This document shows, in pieces, positions 9,044 to 19,800 of a stretch of DNA of 64,000 bases. Under the pieces are notes generated by a model that was not told the DNA's origin, did not search any database, and worked only from the letters and a program-made list of their open reading frames with translations. A program made the translations under genes and the position numbers. Positions within the stretch are counted from its first letter, which is position 1. Every line of letters begins with the position of its first letter. The DNA is from an uncultured Bacilli bacterium (lineage in GTDB: Bacteria; Bacillota_I; Bacilli_A; RF39; UBA660), in assembly GCA_910585045.1 (NCBI GenBank), contig CAJUCD010000007.1, positions 25,413 through 89,412 on the forward strand, read 5' to 3'.

Positions 9044-11439
9044 TATTTTACTACTATATTTACAATTTTACCTTTAATAATGATTATTTTTACTATCTCT
9101 TTTCCTTCAATATTTTTTTGAACATTGGAATTTTCTAAGGCTTTATTTTTTATACTTTCTTCATCTTCTTCTAAGAAAGTTGTAATTTCGCCTCTTAAAC
9201 GACCATTTACTTGTATGCCAATAGTTACTTTATCATCAAATGTTTTTTGTTCATCATATATTGGCCAATTCATTTCAACGATTTTATTTTTAGAACCAAT
9301 TTGTTCATTTAGTTCTTCTGTTAAATGAGGTGCTATAGGATTTAAGAGAACTAATAATACTTGGTAATCATCTTTAGTTATAGTTTCTTCTTTTTCATAA
9401 GCATTAGTTAAAATCATTAGACTTGATACTGCAGTATTATATTTCATATTTGCTAAGTCACTACTAACTTTTTTTATTGTTTTATGAATAATACTTTCTA
9501 AGCTTGGAGAATAATTAGTGCTTTCAACAACTTTATCTTTAAGACGTATAACACGTTCTAGGAAACGTTTACAACCCTTAAGACCAAAATCAGACCAAGC
9601 TGCATCTTTTTCATAATCGCCAATAAACAACTCGTAACAACGTAAAGCATCAGCACCATATAAATTAACCATGTCATCAGGATTGATAACATTACCTTTA
9701 CTCTTACTCATTTTTTCGCCATTTGAGCCTAAAATCATTCCATGAGCAACTCTCTTTTTGAAAGGTTCAGGTGTTGGAACTAATCCTTGGTCAAATAAGA
9801 ATTGATGCCAGAATCTAGCATACAATAGATGTCTAGTTGCATGTTCCATACCACCATTATAGTAGTCAACCATGCCCCAATATTTAAGAGCAGATGAACT
9901 TACAAAATCTTTCTCATTTTTAGCATCCATGTAGCGAAGCCAATACCAACTAGAACCAGCCCAATTTGGCATTGTATCAGTTTCTCGTTTTCCAGGGCCA
10001 CCACATTTTGGACAAGTAGTATTTACCCAATCTGTAATTTTAGATAGTGGTGATTCTCCATTATCTGTTGGTTCATACTCTGCTACTGTTGGTAATAATA
10101 CTGGTAGCTCTTTTTCTGGTACAGGAACCCAACCGCATTTTTCGCAGTAAACCATAGGTATAGGCTCACCCCAAAATCTTTGACGAGAAAAAATCCAATC
10201 TTGTAAGCGGTAATTAATCTTTTTAGTTCCTAATTTTTGTTCTTCAAGATATTCAAGCATTTTGGAAATAGCTTCCTCTTTATTTAAACCATTTAGAAAA
10301 TCAGAATTAATATGAAGACCATCCTCTGTATAAGCGGCGTCTTCTATATTTCCACCATCAATTACGGGAATTATTTCAATATTAAATTTTTTAGCAAAAG
10401 CATAATCACGTTCATCATGAGCCGGAACTGCCATTATTGCTCCTGTTCCATAAGATGATAATACATAATCACTAACCCATATTTCTATTTCTTTATTATT
10501 TACAGGATTTATAGCTGTTAAGCCTTCTACTTTAATACCTGTTTTAGCTTTGGTAGCATCAGTTCTTTCAATTTCACTTTTTTCTTTAGCAGCATTTTGA
10601 TAATCATTTATTTCTTTGATATTTTTAATTTCACTTTGATATTTGTTTAGTATAGAATGCTCTGGTGATATAACCATGAAAGTTGCACCAAATAAAGTAT
10701 CACATCTAGTTGTAAAAACTGTTAAAGAATCATCCACTTCTTTTATTTTAAATTTTACTTCGGCCCCAATACTTTTGCCAATCCAATTTACTTGAGCAAT
10801 TTTTATTTTATCTTCAAATTCTGTATCTTTTAATCCATCTAATAAACGTTCAGCATAATCACTCATTCGTAAAATCCATTGACTTTTTAGCTTTTTAGTT
10901 ACTTTAGAACCACAGCGTTCACATACTCCACCAGCAGCATCTTCATTAGATAAGCCTGTTTTACATACGGGACACCAATTTATTTCTTTTTCAGCTTTGT
11001 ATGCCATACCTTTTTTATAAAATTGGAGAAATTGCCATTGTGTCCATTTATAATATTCAGGGTCTGTAGTGGAAAACTCTCTTTGCCAATCAAAAGACAT
11101 TCCTAAAGATTCTATTTGACTTTTAAAAGTTTTGATATTTTCTTTAACTGCCTCAGCTGGATAAATATGATTTTTAATAGCGTATTGTTCAGCAGGTGCG
11201 CCAAAAGCATCCCAACCCATAGGAAATAAGACGTTATATCCTTGAAGTCTTTTCATACGAGCCATAGCATCTAATGCAGAATAGCTTCTTACATGACCAA
11301 CATGAAGCCCAGATCCACTAGGATATGGAAATTCTACTAAAATATAATACTTTTCTTTATCACTATTATTTAAAGCGTGAAAATATTGTCCTTCTTGCCA
11401 TATATTTTGCCATTTCTTTTCAATATCTTTTGTATTCAT
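9043..11439 (-). CDS. leuS: Leucyl-tRNA synthetase
   Basis: 798 aa, normal for a bacterial LeuRS. The HIGH-type motif is HVGHVRSY near residue 45, the zinc-binding CPVC...CERC region is near 155, the editing domain lies at about 220-410 with the TRCDTLFGA segment, and the KMSKS motif is near residue 575. It charges tRNA-Leu in the cytoplasm. It is the second gene behind the T-box leader, after a small membrane protein. Confidence 0.97.
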   Translation of the reverse strand: MNTKDIEKKWQNIWQEGQYFHALNNSDKEKYYILVEFPYPSGSGLHVGHVRSYSALDAMARMKRLQGYNVLFPMGWDAFGAPAEQYAIKNHIYPAEAVKENIKTFKSQIESLGMSFDWQREFSTTDPEYYKWTQWQFLQFYKKGMAYKAEKEINWCPVCKTGLSNEDAAGGVCERCGSKVTKKLKSQWILRMSDYAERLLDGLKDTEFEDKIKIAQVNWIGKSIGAEVKFKIKEVDDSLTVFTTRCDTLFGATFMVISPEHSILNKYQSEIKNIKEINDYQNAAKEKSEIERTDATKAKTGIKVEGLTAINPVNNKEIEIWVSDYVLSSYGTGAIMAVPAHDERDYAFAKKFNIEIIPVIDGGNIEDAAYTEDGLHINSDFLNGLNKEEAISKMLEYLEEQKLGTKKINYRLQDWIFSRQRFWGEPIPMVYCEKCGWVPVPEKELPVLLPTVAEYEPTDNGESPLSKITDWVNTTCPKCGGPGKRETDTMPNWAGSSWYWLRYMDAKNEKDFVSSSALKYWGMVDYYNGGMEHATRHLLYARFWHQFLFDQGLVPTPEPFKKRVAHGMILGSNGEKMSKSKGNVINPDDMVNLYGADALRCYELFIGDYEKDAAWSDFGLKGCKRFLERVIRLKDKVVESTNYSPSLESIIHKTIKKVSSDLANMKYNTAVSSLMILTNAYEKEETITKDDYQVLLVLLNPIAPHLTEELNEQIGSKNKIVEMNWPIYDEQKTFDDKVTIGIQVNGRLRGEITTFLEEDEESIKNKALENSNVQKNIEGKEIVKIIIIKGKIVNIVVK

Positions 11440-11440
11440 T

Positions 11441-11833
11441 TTACTTCTCCTCCTCTTTTTTTAAATGTCTACCATATATTTCATAAATAGAATAAATTAA
11501 TGCAAATAATAAAGCAAAAGCAATTAACATCTGCCACATTAATTTTAAAGGTATTAACATTATAACACAACTAACACTAGAGATAATAAAACTATTTATA
11601 ATAGCTATCCAAAATATTGCCTTATTTTGATTAATTTTCTTTTTATCTAATTTGAATTTCATAATTAAATAATCTAATTCTCCTATATTTTTAATTTTTT
11701 TATTTTTACCTTTTTTATTTTTACCTTTGTTAGTAATTAGATATAATCTTTTTTTATTAATTAAATAATAATCAACTAAAAAGACAATAATCATTAAAAT
11801 TACAAATAAGTAAAGTGCATATTCATATTTCAT
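11441..11833 (-). CDS. Small membrane protein between T-box and leuS
   Basis: 130 aa with an N-terminal membrane segment, a very basic middle (KNKKGKNKKIKN) and two C-terminal membrane segments ending in a Glu/Lys tail. It starts about 25 bases after the T-box terminator and ends one base before leuS, so it shares the leucine-dependent control. Function unknown; no transporter signature is seen. Confidence 0.6.
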   Translation of the reverse strand: MKYEYALYLFVILMIIVFLVDYYLINKKRLYLITNKGKNKKGKNKKIKNIGELDYLIMKFKLDKKKINQNKAIFWIAIINSFIISSVSCVIMLIPLKLMWQMLIAFALLFALIYSIYEIYGRHLKKEEEK

Positions 11834-11859
11834 TTTTTATATCCTTTCTTTAAAAATAA

Positions 11860-12048
11860 AAAGATGGTATTTATCAAGGGCGAATAAAACTCGCGGTACC
11901 ACCTTTATTTATATCTTAAGTGTCTTTAAGGGGACTATCCCACATACTCTAAAAAGCAAGTTCATAATTCTTTTATTACTGTTTTCACCAACCACAGCTT
12001 CTCTTTTAATAAAAGTTATTATTAATACTCTTTTCTTCAACGTATTTA
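11860..12048 (-). promoter_or_regulatory. T-box leader, leucine-specific
   Basis: The minus strand carries the T-box sequence AGGTGGTACCGCG (ending at 11892), a stem I apical region with GGTTGGTGAAAACAG and a specifier region GAACTTGC in which CTT is a leucine codon. The terminator forms when GGTGGTA pairs with TACCATC and is followed by TTTTTATTTTT. T-boxes sense uncharged tRNA and let transcription continue when it is abundant. The leader controls the membrane protein and leuS. Confidence 0.9.
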
Positions 12049-12058
12049 TCATATTTTA

Positions 12059-14464
12059 CTAAATTTCAGATACATATTCAAGTAGTTTTATAAACATTCT
12101 GACAAAAACACTTTTTAAACCTTTAGTGCCAAGTTTTCTTATTTCTACTCTTTTTTTATTAATATCTATATTACTAAACATAATGGCAGCAATACTTTCT
12201 TTTAAATTAGTATTTATTTCAGCATCTTTAATAATGGAATTAATATCTTCATTAATTAATCTTACAGCATCTATTTCTATATCTTTTCCTTTACAGTTTA
12301 TAGTTAACTGACTAGTTGTAGAGATGTTTTTAGCAACAACTATAAAATCTGTATCTTCAGTATAAGATTCAACAGGTATTTCAGTACCATTAATATACGC
12401 TACAACATTTTCTGCTTCTCTTGTGTTTCGGAATCTAATTTTATAATTACGATTTTTAGGTATAATACCCGCTTTACCTTCGATTGGACGAATTATTAAA
12501 GTATAATTATTAGCTAAGTAATTATAGTCTATAGCAGTAATTATATAATATCCTTCTTCATTAAGTCTTGATAAGCCATCATCTTCATAAAGTTTATATA
12601 TGTTACTACGACCTGGAAAAACATGAATTTCTAAGGAATCTGGCGGATTAGTATCATTTATATTTTCTCTTAAATCAGCTAAAGGAATGATAGACCCACT
12701 TTTAGCAAATACAGGATAATCTTCATCTTTATAAAAGGCTACATAACGTTTATTACCAGGGAATTTTTTGCCAGTTTTAAAATCATACCAAGTTCCTTTA
12801 GGTAAAAATATTTGTTCTACACATCTATGCATTACTTCATCTTGTTTTTTGGTTATAGGTTTTACTAAAAGCTCACTACCAAAATAGTACTCATTTTTAT
12901 ATACTGGCTCATCATATATTTCAGGATAACTATAGTATAATGGTTGAACTAATGGTAATCCAGTTTTATGATATTTATAATTTTCAGCATAAAGATATGG
13001 GATTAAACGATGACGCATGTGACAATATTCTTTAGCAATAGTATAAGTTTTGATATCCCATGCCCAAGGTTCTCTTTTATAGTAGTGTCCTCTTTCGCAT
13101 GCAAGACGAAATATAGGACTAAAAGTACCTAATTCAATATATCTTATATATAATTCACTATCTTCAATACCACCTTTAAAGCCACCTATGTCATGACTCC
13201 ACCAAGATAAACCGATATTACTGGCGTTAGAGTTAAATGATGGTAAATAATTTAAAGTGTCAAAGCTGACTGTTGTTTTTCCAGAATAATGAATACCATT
13301 TAAATGAGATGCTGTTAAACTGTTACGAGAAAAAACCATGGGTCTATAACGATTATCTTTGTAATAATTCATAAAGTGATAATGGGTTAGAGCTTTTAAA
13401 TTATCTAAATCATAGTTATAATCTATCCAATAAAAATCAACTCCTAAACTGTCTAAAGGCTTAATTAAACGATTAAAATATATATTTAAAAATGTTTTAT
13501 CAAAAACATTAAATGGAATACGACGAGTATTTATTAAACCTAATTCGCCTGTTATTTCTCGAAATTTTTCTTCATGGTCATTTATTCCTTCATAAGGATC
13601 CATATTTATTCCTATTCTAATACCACGGTCATGCATGTAAGTTGTAAATTCAAAAGGATTAGGAAATAATTCTTTAGAGAAAGTAAAACCTGTCTTGTAC
13701 TTATTTAGGTCACGTTTATCTTTTAAATGCCAAAATTCATTTAGTAATAATACAGATATAGGTATTTCATGAGAATTAAAGGCTTTTATTAGTTTTTTAG
13801 TATCTTCAAAAGAATAAATTAAGTCTCTATTCCACCATATTCCAAGAGCATATCTAGGAATCATAGGTGGATAACCAGTAAGAGTAAAATAGTCTTTTAA
13901 ACATAAACCAAAATCGCGACGATATATAAATAAATATGTATCAATTCTTTTAGCTGTTGGTTTTACTAGAAAACCATCTTCCATAAATACCAAATTTTTA
14001 GAATCATCTATTGAGGCAAAACCATCTGTTGAATATAAACCTTTTTCAAAAGGCTCTTTTATTCCTTTATCAAGAGATACTTTAGTACCACCAAAATTAC
14101 GAGCTTCAGCATGACCAAAATACCAAATTTTATCACTGTTCATTAAACCTACTTTTAAGAATTGGTCTGGAGCATATTTAGGTCCAATAAATGGTTTTTC
14201 TTTCATATATTGCAAGACAAAATATTTAGTTTGAATAACAAGATTTTTGTCATCTTCTTCAACTTGAAATTCAGGTACAGGAAAATTACGGAATCGTGCT
14301 AATTCTGTTGGATGGTCAAAAAAAGTTCCATTAGTATCATATTCAAAGCGAATTAATCTTTCTGTTAAGATGGTTATACGATACTTTTCTCCTTTAAATG
14401 CAGCTTTGGGATTGCTAATGGAATTATTGTAGTCAATTTTAAAATGTGTATCTAAATTAGCCAC
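12059..14464 (-). CDS. GH31 family glycoside hydrolase
   Basis: 801 aa, cytoplasmic (no signal peptide). The N-terminal beta-sandwich (about 1-210) leads to the barrel with YALGIWWNRD, the nucleophile Asp in DFYWIDYNYD, SRNS and the WWSHDIGGF motif, then C-terminal beta domains. GH31 enzymes are mostly alpha-glucosidases or alpha-xylosidases acting on oligosaccharides. It lies just upstream of the T-box and shares its direction but has its own transcript end before the leader. Confidence 0.88.
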   Translation of the reverse strand: MANLDTHFKIDYNNSISNPKAAFKGEKYRITILTERLIRFEYDTNGTFFDHPTELARFRNFPVPEFQVEEDDKNLVIQTKYFVLQYMKEKPFIGPKYAPDQFLKVGLMNSDKIWYFGHAEARNFGGTKVSLDKGIKEPFEKGLYSTDGFASIDDSKNLVFMEDGFLVKPTAKRIDTYLFIYRRDFGLCLKDYFTLTGYPPMIPRYALGIWWNRDLIYSFEDTKKLIKAFNSHEIPISVLLLNEFWHLKDKRDLNKYKTGFTFSKELFPNPFEFTTYMHDRGIRIGINMDPYEGINDHEEKFREITGELGLINTRRIPFNVFDKTFLNIYFNRLIKPLDSLGVDFYWIDYNYDLDNLKALTHYHFMNYYKDNRYRPMVFSRNSLTASHLNGIHYSGKTTVSFDTLNYLPSFNSNASNIGLSWWSHDIGGFKGGIEDSELYIRYIELGTFSPIFRLACERGHYYKREPWAWDIKTYTIAKEYCHMRHRLIPYLYAENYKYHKTGLPLVQPLYYSYPEIYDEPVYKNEYYFGSELLVKPITKKQDEVMHRCVEQIFLPKGTWYDFKTGKKFPGNKRYVAFYKDEDYPVFAKSGSIIPLADLRENINDTNPPDSLEIHVFPGRSNIYKLYEDDGLSRLNEEGYYIITAIDYNYLANNYTLIIRPIEGKAGIIPKNRNYKIRFRNTREAENVVAYINGTEIPVESYTEDTDFIVVAKNISTTSQLTINCKGKDIEIDAVRLINEDINSIIKDAEINTNLKESIAAIMFSNIDINKKRVEIRKLGTKGLKSVFVRMFIKLLEYVSEI

Positions 14465-14532
14465 ACTACCTACTCCCTCTTATACTATAAATATAATATC
14501 ACATAAATGCTTTGAAAACAATAATTATGTTT

Positions 14533-14560
14533 TTGTTAACTACTTTTTTTATGGTATAAT
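14533..14560 (+). promoter_or_regulatory. Promoter of the 14579-16642 gene
   Basis: TTGTTA, 16 bases, then TATAAT preceded by TGG (extended -10). It lies 19 bases upstream of the ATG, with GGTGA as the ribosome site. Confidence 0.6.
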
Positions 14561-14578
14561 ATGTATTGGTGAATTTTT

Positions 14579-16642
14579 ATGCAAAAGAAGAACCTTATCA
14601 AAAGAATTATTATGTTTATTCTCCAATCTTTAAGAAATATTTTAAGTTCTTTTTTTGGCTTTTTCTTTATCATTTTTATTCCAAAAAAGAAAACTAAAAA
14701 GACTGGCGATTCTAACTATAAATTGAAAATTAAAAAGAAAAAGTTAGATAATGATAATGGTAAAGTAGAAGATATTGTTACAATACCTGATGCAGGAGAT
14801 AAAGAATTATTAAGAGAAAATAAGTCTACTAATTTTTTTATTAGTATTCCTGAGTTAAAAGAAACAATTTTTCATGTTTATGCAGAAATGCTAGAAATTG
14901 AAGAACATAACTTAACAGAAACACAAAAAGAAATAATTATTTTAGTACAAGAAAAAATTATTCCAAAGATAATTAATAAAATAGAAAAAAAGGAAATTGT
15001 TGATGATTTAAAGTTAAAAGAGAAATTACAGATAATTATTGAAGAAGAAATTATAGAAATTCTAATAGTTGAAACTAAATATGAATCTACTTCTTTATTA
15101 CCTGTAAAAGAATATAGTACTAAAAGAAAAAGATATGAAGAAAATAAGCAGCAAGAAAAAAGTGAGGATAATAATGTGGCATTTCCTTTTAGGGAGCCTG
15201 AAGCTAAATTAGAGCCTGAAGAAACAATACCTGCCGAAATTACTCATAATAAAGCTGAACCTTTAAAAAGTGAATTAAATTTAGATAATAAGATAGAAAA
15301 AGTACCAGATAAAAATTCAAATAACATGGTTTTGTCTTCAATTAACAGAGCACAAGCTGAAAGTGTAATAATGCCTTCAAAAGTGCAAGTATTTGATGAT
15401 GTTCAAGCAAGTGTTAAAGCACCTGAAACGTTAGAAGAAATTTCAATTGAAGTTGAAGATATACCAGAAATGTTAAAAGATACCCCTTTAGGTATAGATA
15501 GAAAAGATACGCCTGATATTTTAGTTGACTGGCAAGAACCTAATAATTTACCTCCAGATATAAATGAAGTTGATAATTTAGAAGTTATAATTACTCCGAT
15601 ACTAGATGTAGTAGATGCTAAATTGGATGAAAAACCAGAAAATTTAAGTGAGCCAATCGTGATAGAGCCAGAATTACAAGTTTTGACAGAAGAATTACAA
15701 GAACCAGAGCCACAATCTAAATCAGATAATGAAAAAGAAGAAGAAATTGTATTTACAAAAATAAATTTTAAAGCTATTTCTTTAGAAATTGATTCTATAT
15801 TAAAAAATATTATAACAGAAAAAAATAAAGAAAATTTAGAAGATAAAGATTATGATAAAATAAATAATAGATTAGAATTATTAATGAGTACAATGCTTAA
15901 ATATTCGCAAGATAATTTATCCCCTGAAAGTAGAACGCAACTAGAAAGCCTACAAAACAAAGTTTTTTGTATATTTGATAATTTAGATAAACAAATAGAT
16001 AATGATGTAAGAAAAGAACAAAGTTTATTGCAAGAATATGTTGATTCTGGTGAGTTGAATAAATTAAATGAGGAAGTTAAAAAACTTTATTTAGAAAATC
16101 AAATAGATTTAAATGAACATATGCTAGAGAAACTAGAAGACTTAAATAGTTTAACAAGCTTTCAAGCTGAAAGAATTGAAAAAGAATTATTAAAAGAAAA
16201 ATTAAGAAAAGCTGCTCAAGCCTTAGAAATAACCTCTATTATGTTTTTGCCATTTACTACTAACAAATATTTTTTGCTCTTTACTGCAGGTTTTCTTGTA
16301 AGTAAGCATTTAGGTTTTTTTCATAATATTTTAAAAAGAAAAACTGTTCCTTTTGCTCCCGAAGAATTAAATTATTTGAAAAATGGACAAGATTCTTTAG
16401 ATAATGCTTTTGATATGAATAGTAGAAATATAGAATATTTAAATTATTTAGAAAGTGAAGCTTTAAAAAAATACCCTGATTTAGCTTTTGATAATGAATT
16501 TATATTATATATAGAAAGCCTTAGAAATAGTCTATCATTACAGACAGAAAAAATGCTAAAAAAGAAAAATATGCTTGATAAATATAATTTAAAAAGAGAG
16601 TCTTACACAAGAACATTAAAAAGAAATGATAATGCTGCATAA
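14579..16642 (+). CDS. Large acidic coiled-coil membrane protein, unknown
   Basis: 687 aa. A basic N-terminus leads to one membrane segment (about 10-35), a Lys-rich patch, a long Glu/Pro-rich unstructured middle (about 80-400), helical coiled coils (about 400-560), a hydrophobic segment near 555-585 (FLPFTTNKYFLLFTAGF) and a helical tail. No enzyme motif. It may be a cytoskeletal or envelope-organising protein, but this is a guess from composition. It has its own promoter and converges on the 16670 gene. Confidence 0.6.
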   Translation: MQKKNLIKRIIMFILQSLRNILSSFFGFFFIIFIPKKKTKKTGDSNYKLKIKKKKLDNDNGKVEDIVTIPDAGDKELLRENKSTNFFISIPELKETIFHVYAEMLEIEEHNLTETQKEIIILVQEKIIPKIINKIEKKEIVDDLKLKEKLQIIIEEEIIEILIVETKYESTSLLPVKEYSTKRKRYEENKQQEKSEDNNVAFPFREPEAKLEPEETIPAEITHNKAEPLKSELNLDNKIEKVPDKNSNNMVLSSINRAQAESVIMPSKVQVFDDVQASVKAPETLEEISIEVEDIPEMLKDTPLGIDRKDTPDILVDWQEPNNLPPDINEVDNLEVIITPILDVVDAKLDEKPENLSEPIVIEPELQVLTEELQEPEPQSKSDNEKEEEIVFTKINFKAISLEIDSILKNIITEKNKENLEDKDYDKINNRLELLMSTMLKYSQDNLSPESRTQLESLQNKVFCIFDNLDKQIDNDVRKEQSLLQEYVDSGELNKLNEEVKKLYLENQIDLNEHMLEKLEDLNSLTSFQAERIEKELLKEKLRKAAQALEITSIMFLPFTTNKYFLLFTAGFLVSKHLGFFHNILKRKTVPFAPEELNYLKNGQDSLDNAFDMNSRNIEYLNYLESEALKKYPDLAFDNEFILYIESLRNSLSLQTEKMLKKKNMLDKYNLKRESYTRTLKRNDNAA

Positions 16643-16669
16643 AAAAACTGGATATTACCAGCTTTTCTT

Positions 16670-16852
16670 TTACCAAAATCTATCTAAGAAATCAATTTCA
16701 TAATCTAATTGTTTTTTTAAAAAACCACATTTGTAGTCTAATGAGCCTCCACCAGAAATATTTTTAACACAAGTATTTTGTTCAGTATAGATAAAATCTA
16801 TAATAACTGCTCCTACTACTATTATTATGAAACCTATTAAAATATCTTTCAT
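16670..16852 (-). CDS. Small single-pass membrane protein
   Basis: 60 aa with one N-terminal membrane segment and a short outside part containing two cysteines (NTCVKN and KCGF). It follows the DUF11 surface protein by nine bases in the same direction, so it is likely co-expressed. Function unknown. Confidence 0.5.
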   Translation of the reverse strand: MKDILIGFIIIVVGAVIIDFIYTEQNTCVKNISGGGSLDYKCGFLKKQLDYEIDFLDRFW

Positions 16853-16861
16853 ATGCCCTCC

Positions 16862-19800
16862 TTATATTTTATAGATTCTTTTTTTTCTTTTTGCAAAACC
16901 AAATATTCCTAATCCAGTAATGCTTCCTATACTTATTATAACATAACTTACTATATTTCCAGTAGGGGGATTTGCTACATCACTAGTTTTTATTATAACT
17001 TCATTACTTTCTTTTTCTTTATCTTGGTAAGTTATTTTAGCAATATTAGCTATTTCATCTAAAGAACATTCTTTTTTTAATCTAACATTAATTTTAATAA
17101 TTTTTGTTTCATTTGCTTCAAGTGATATTATCCATGATAAATAATTATTATCATTTGTACCATTACTAGCATCAATAACTTCTAAATTATCATCTAATTT
17201 ATCACTAATTATTAAATCTTTAAGAGCTAAATTGCTTTCATTAGTTATAGTAAGAAAATAGTCAAATGTATCTCCTTTTACAACTTCCTCTTTACTAACA
17301 CTCTTGGTAATATTTAATTTAAGAGCAACTACGGGAATTGTAACTTCATCTGTTTTGTCTGGTTTATCTGGCTCTTTTACTACTACAGAATTTTTTATTT
17401 GGTCATTTTCAGTACTATTCTGTACTTGAGCTTTTATTTTATAAGTTATACTATCTTTGGCTTTTAATATAGGAATATTCCATTCTATTTGATTACCATT
17501 TAAATTACCATTAGTATCTAATATTTTTAATTTGCTTTCATCAAATGTATCTATAACCTTTAAATTGTAGGCATCTACATTACCATTATTATTTACAGTT
17601 ATAGAATAGAAAAATATTTCATCATTAGTAAGTTTATCAACACTAGCACTTTTAATAACACTTATGTCAGTATCTATAACTGTAACATTTACACTGCTTT
17701 CTATTTCTTTATCTTTGTCAGTTAAAACTGCTGTATTTGTAATTACTTCATTGTTAACAACTGAATCACTAGCGACTACATAAACATGAATTATAATTTC
17801 TGTATTAGGATTTAATATAGGAATATTGACAGTTAATTTGTTTCCTTCACTAGAGCCTGTTAAACCATCTCCTATGTTATAATTTAATAAAATGAGTTTA
17901 TCAGGAATAGTATCTGTTACTAAGAGATTTGTAGCTGCAGTACTTCCTAAATTTCCAACTTTAATAGTATAATAAAATTCTTCATCTTTCTCTACCTGCT
18001 TTTTACTAGCATCCTTTAAAATATAAATATTAGGTCCTACAACTGTAATAGTGTCATCATCTTCTAATTTTTCTTCTTTATGTGTTAATATTGCTATATT
18101 ATTTATTTGTGTATTAGGTGAAGCTGTATCAGATAATTTTACTTTTATACGATAATTAATTGACTGATTTGCATTTAAAGAGTTGATTGTCCATGTTATA
18201 GTTTGATTATTTATAGTTCCACTATTAGCATCAATAATTGTTAGTAGCTCATTTAAAGTATCTGTTATTGTAATTTGACTACTTGGCACCTCACCTTTGT
18301 TAGTAACTTTTATATTATAGTAAAATTCTTCGCCAGCTTTAATTAATTTTGTTCCTTTTAAATTATCAACTGTTTTTTCAATAGTTAAAATAGGTTTCTT
18401 TACTGTGATATCTTCTTCATCTTGTATTTCTTCTTTGTCTGGCTCTTTGGCTGTTACAATATTTGGAATAGTTAAATTGTTAGTAATATTTTCCTTAACT
18501 CTAACATTTATTGTATAAGTTTTGCTTGCATTCGTCCCTAAAGAATTTATGTTCCACGTTAGAGTATTACCATTTACTGTAGCATTATCAGAACTAATTA
18601 AAATTAAGTTACTATTTAAAGTATCTTTAACTATTATATTATTAGCGGCAGCAGTACCTTTATTTTTAATAGTTATAGTATAACTAAAAGCTTCGCCAGG
18701 AGCTAATATTTTTTTACTTGCTTCTTTTTTTATTTCAAGATTAGAGTCTGTAACAATAATATCCTCATCATCACTTATTTCTGGTGTATTGTCAGATTTA
18801 ACAGTTGCAATATTAGATATTGTTCCTAAAGGTGCTGTATTTTTTACTCTAACTTTTATCGAAATGGTTTTTGTTTCATTAATATTAATAGTAGTAAAAT
18901 TGGCAGTAAAAATATTATTATTATATGAACCAACACTCGTATTTATTATTTCAAAATTGTTATTTATAGTGTCTGTTACTTGAACATTTTTAGCTGAAGT
19001 TTTTCCATTATTAGTTATAGTGATTGTATAATTAAAAGTATCGCCTCTTTTAACAATTGTAGAACTAACATTTTTCTTAATAGTTAAATTAGGCTTTAAT
19101 ACTTCTATTTCGACAGTACTTTCTACAGGATTTTTTCCTTCTTCTGTAGCAGTAGCTCGATTAGGTATTTTTGTTTTATTAGTACTATTCTTAACTTTAA
19201 AGTATAATCTAATAGTTTTGGTTTTATTAGCATCTAGAGTACCAATATTAAATGTAATAGTGTTAATAGCGGTTGATGAAGGAACCATAGTTGCATTTAG
19301 ATATGTTAAGTCATTGTCATAATAGTCTACAACTGTTATATTTTTTGATGTTCCTGTTCCTGTATTTTTTATAACTAAGTCATAATAAAATTCTTCGCCA
19401 ACAATTACAGTACTTTTACTGGCACTTTTAGTAATAGTAATATTAGAATAAACTACCTTTACAGTTGTATCATCGCTGATAGTTTTATCGCCAACTCTTA
19501 ATGTTGCAGTATTATTAATAGTGCCACTAATATTTGCTTTGGCTTTTACTGTAACCCATAAAGTAATAGTTTTAGTACCAGGAGCAAATGATCCTAAATT
19601 CCATGTTATGGTCTGACCATTTTTTATACCTGTACCTGCATTTATAATTTCTAAAGTGCTAGGAATTGTATCGGAAACTGTTACTGTATCAGAGGCAATT
19701 TGATTAATTCCTGTTACTGTTATTTTATATTGAAATTCTGTTCCTGCTTCTATTTCTGAGATAATGGTATTATTTTTATAAGCTTCTTTAGTTATTTGAA

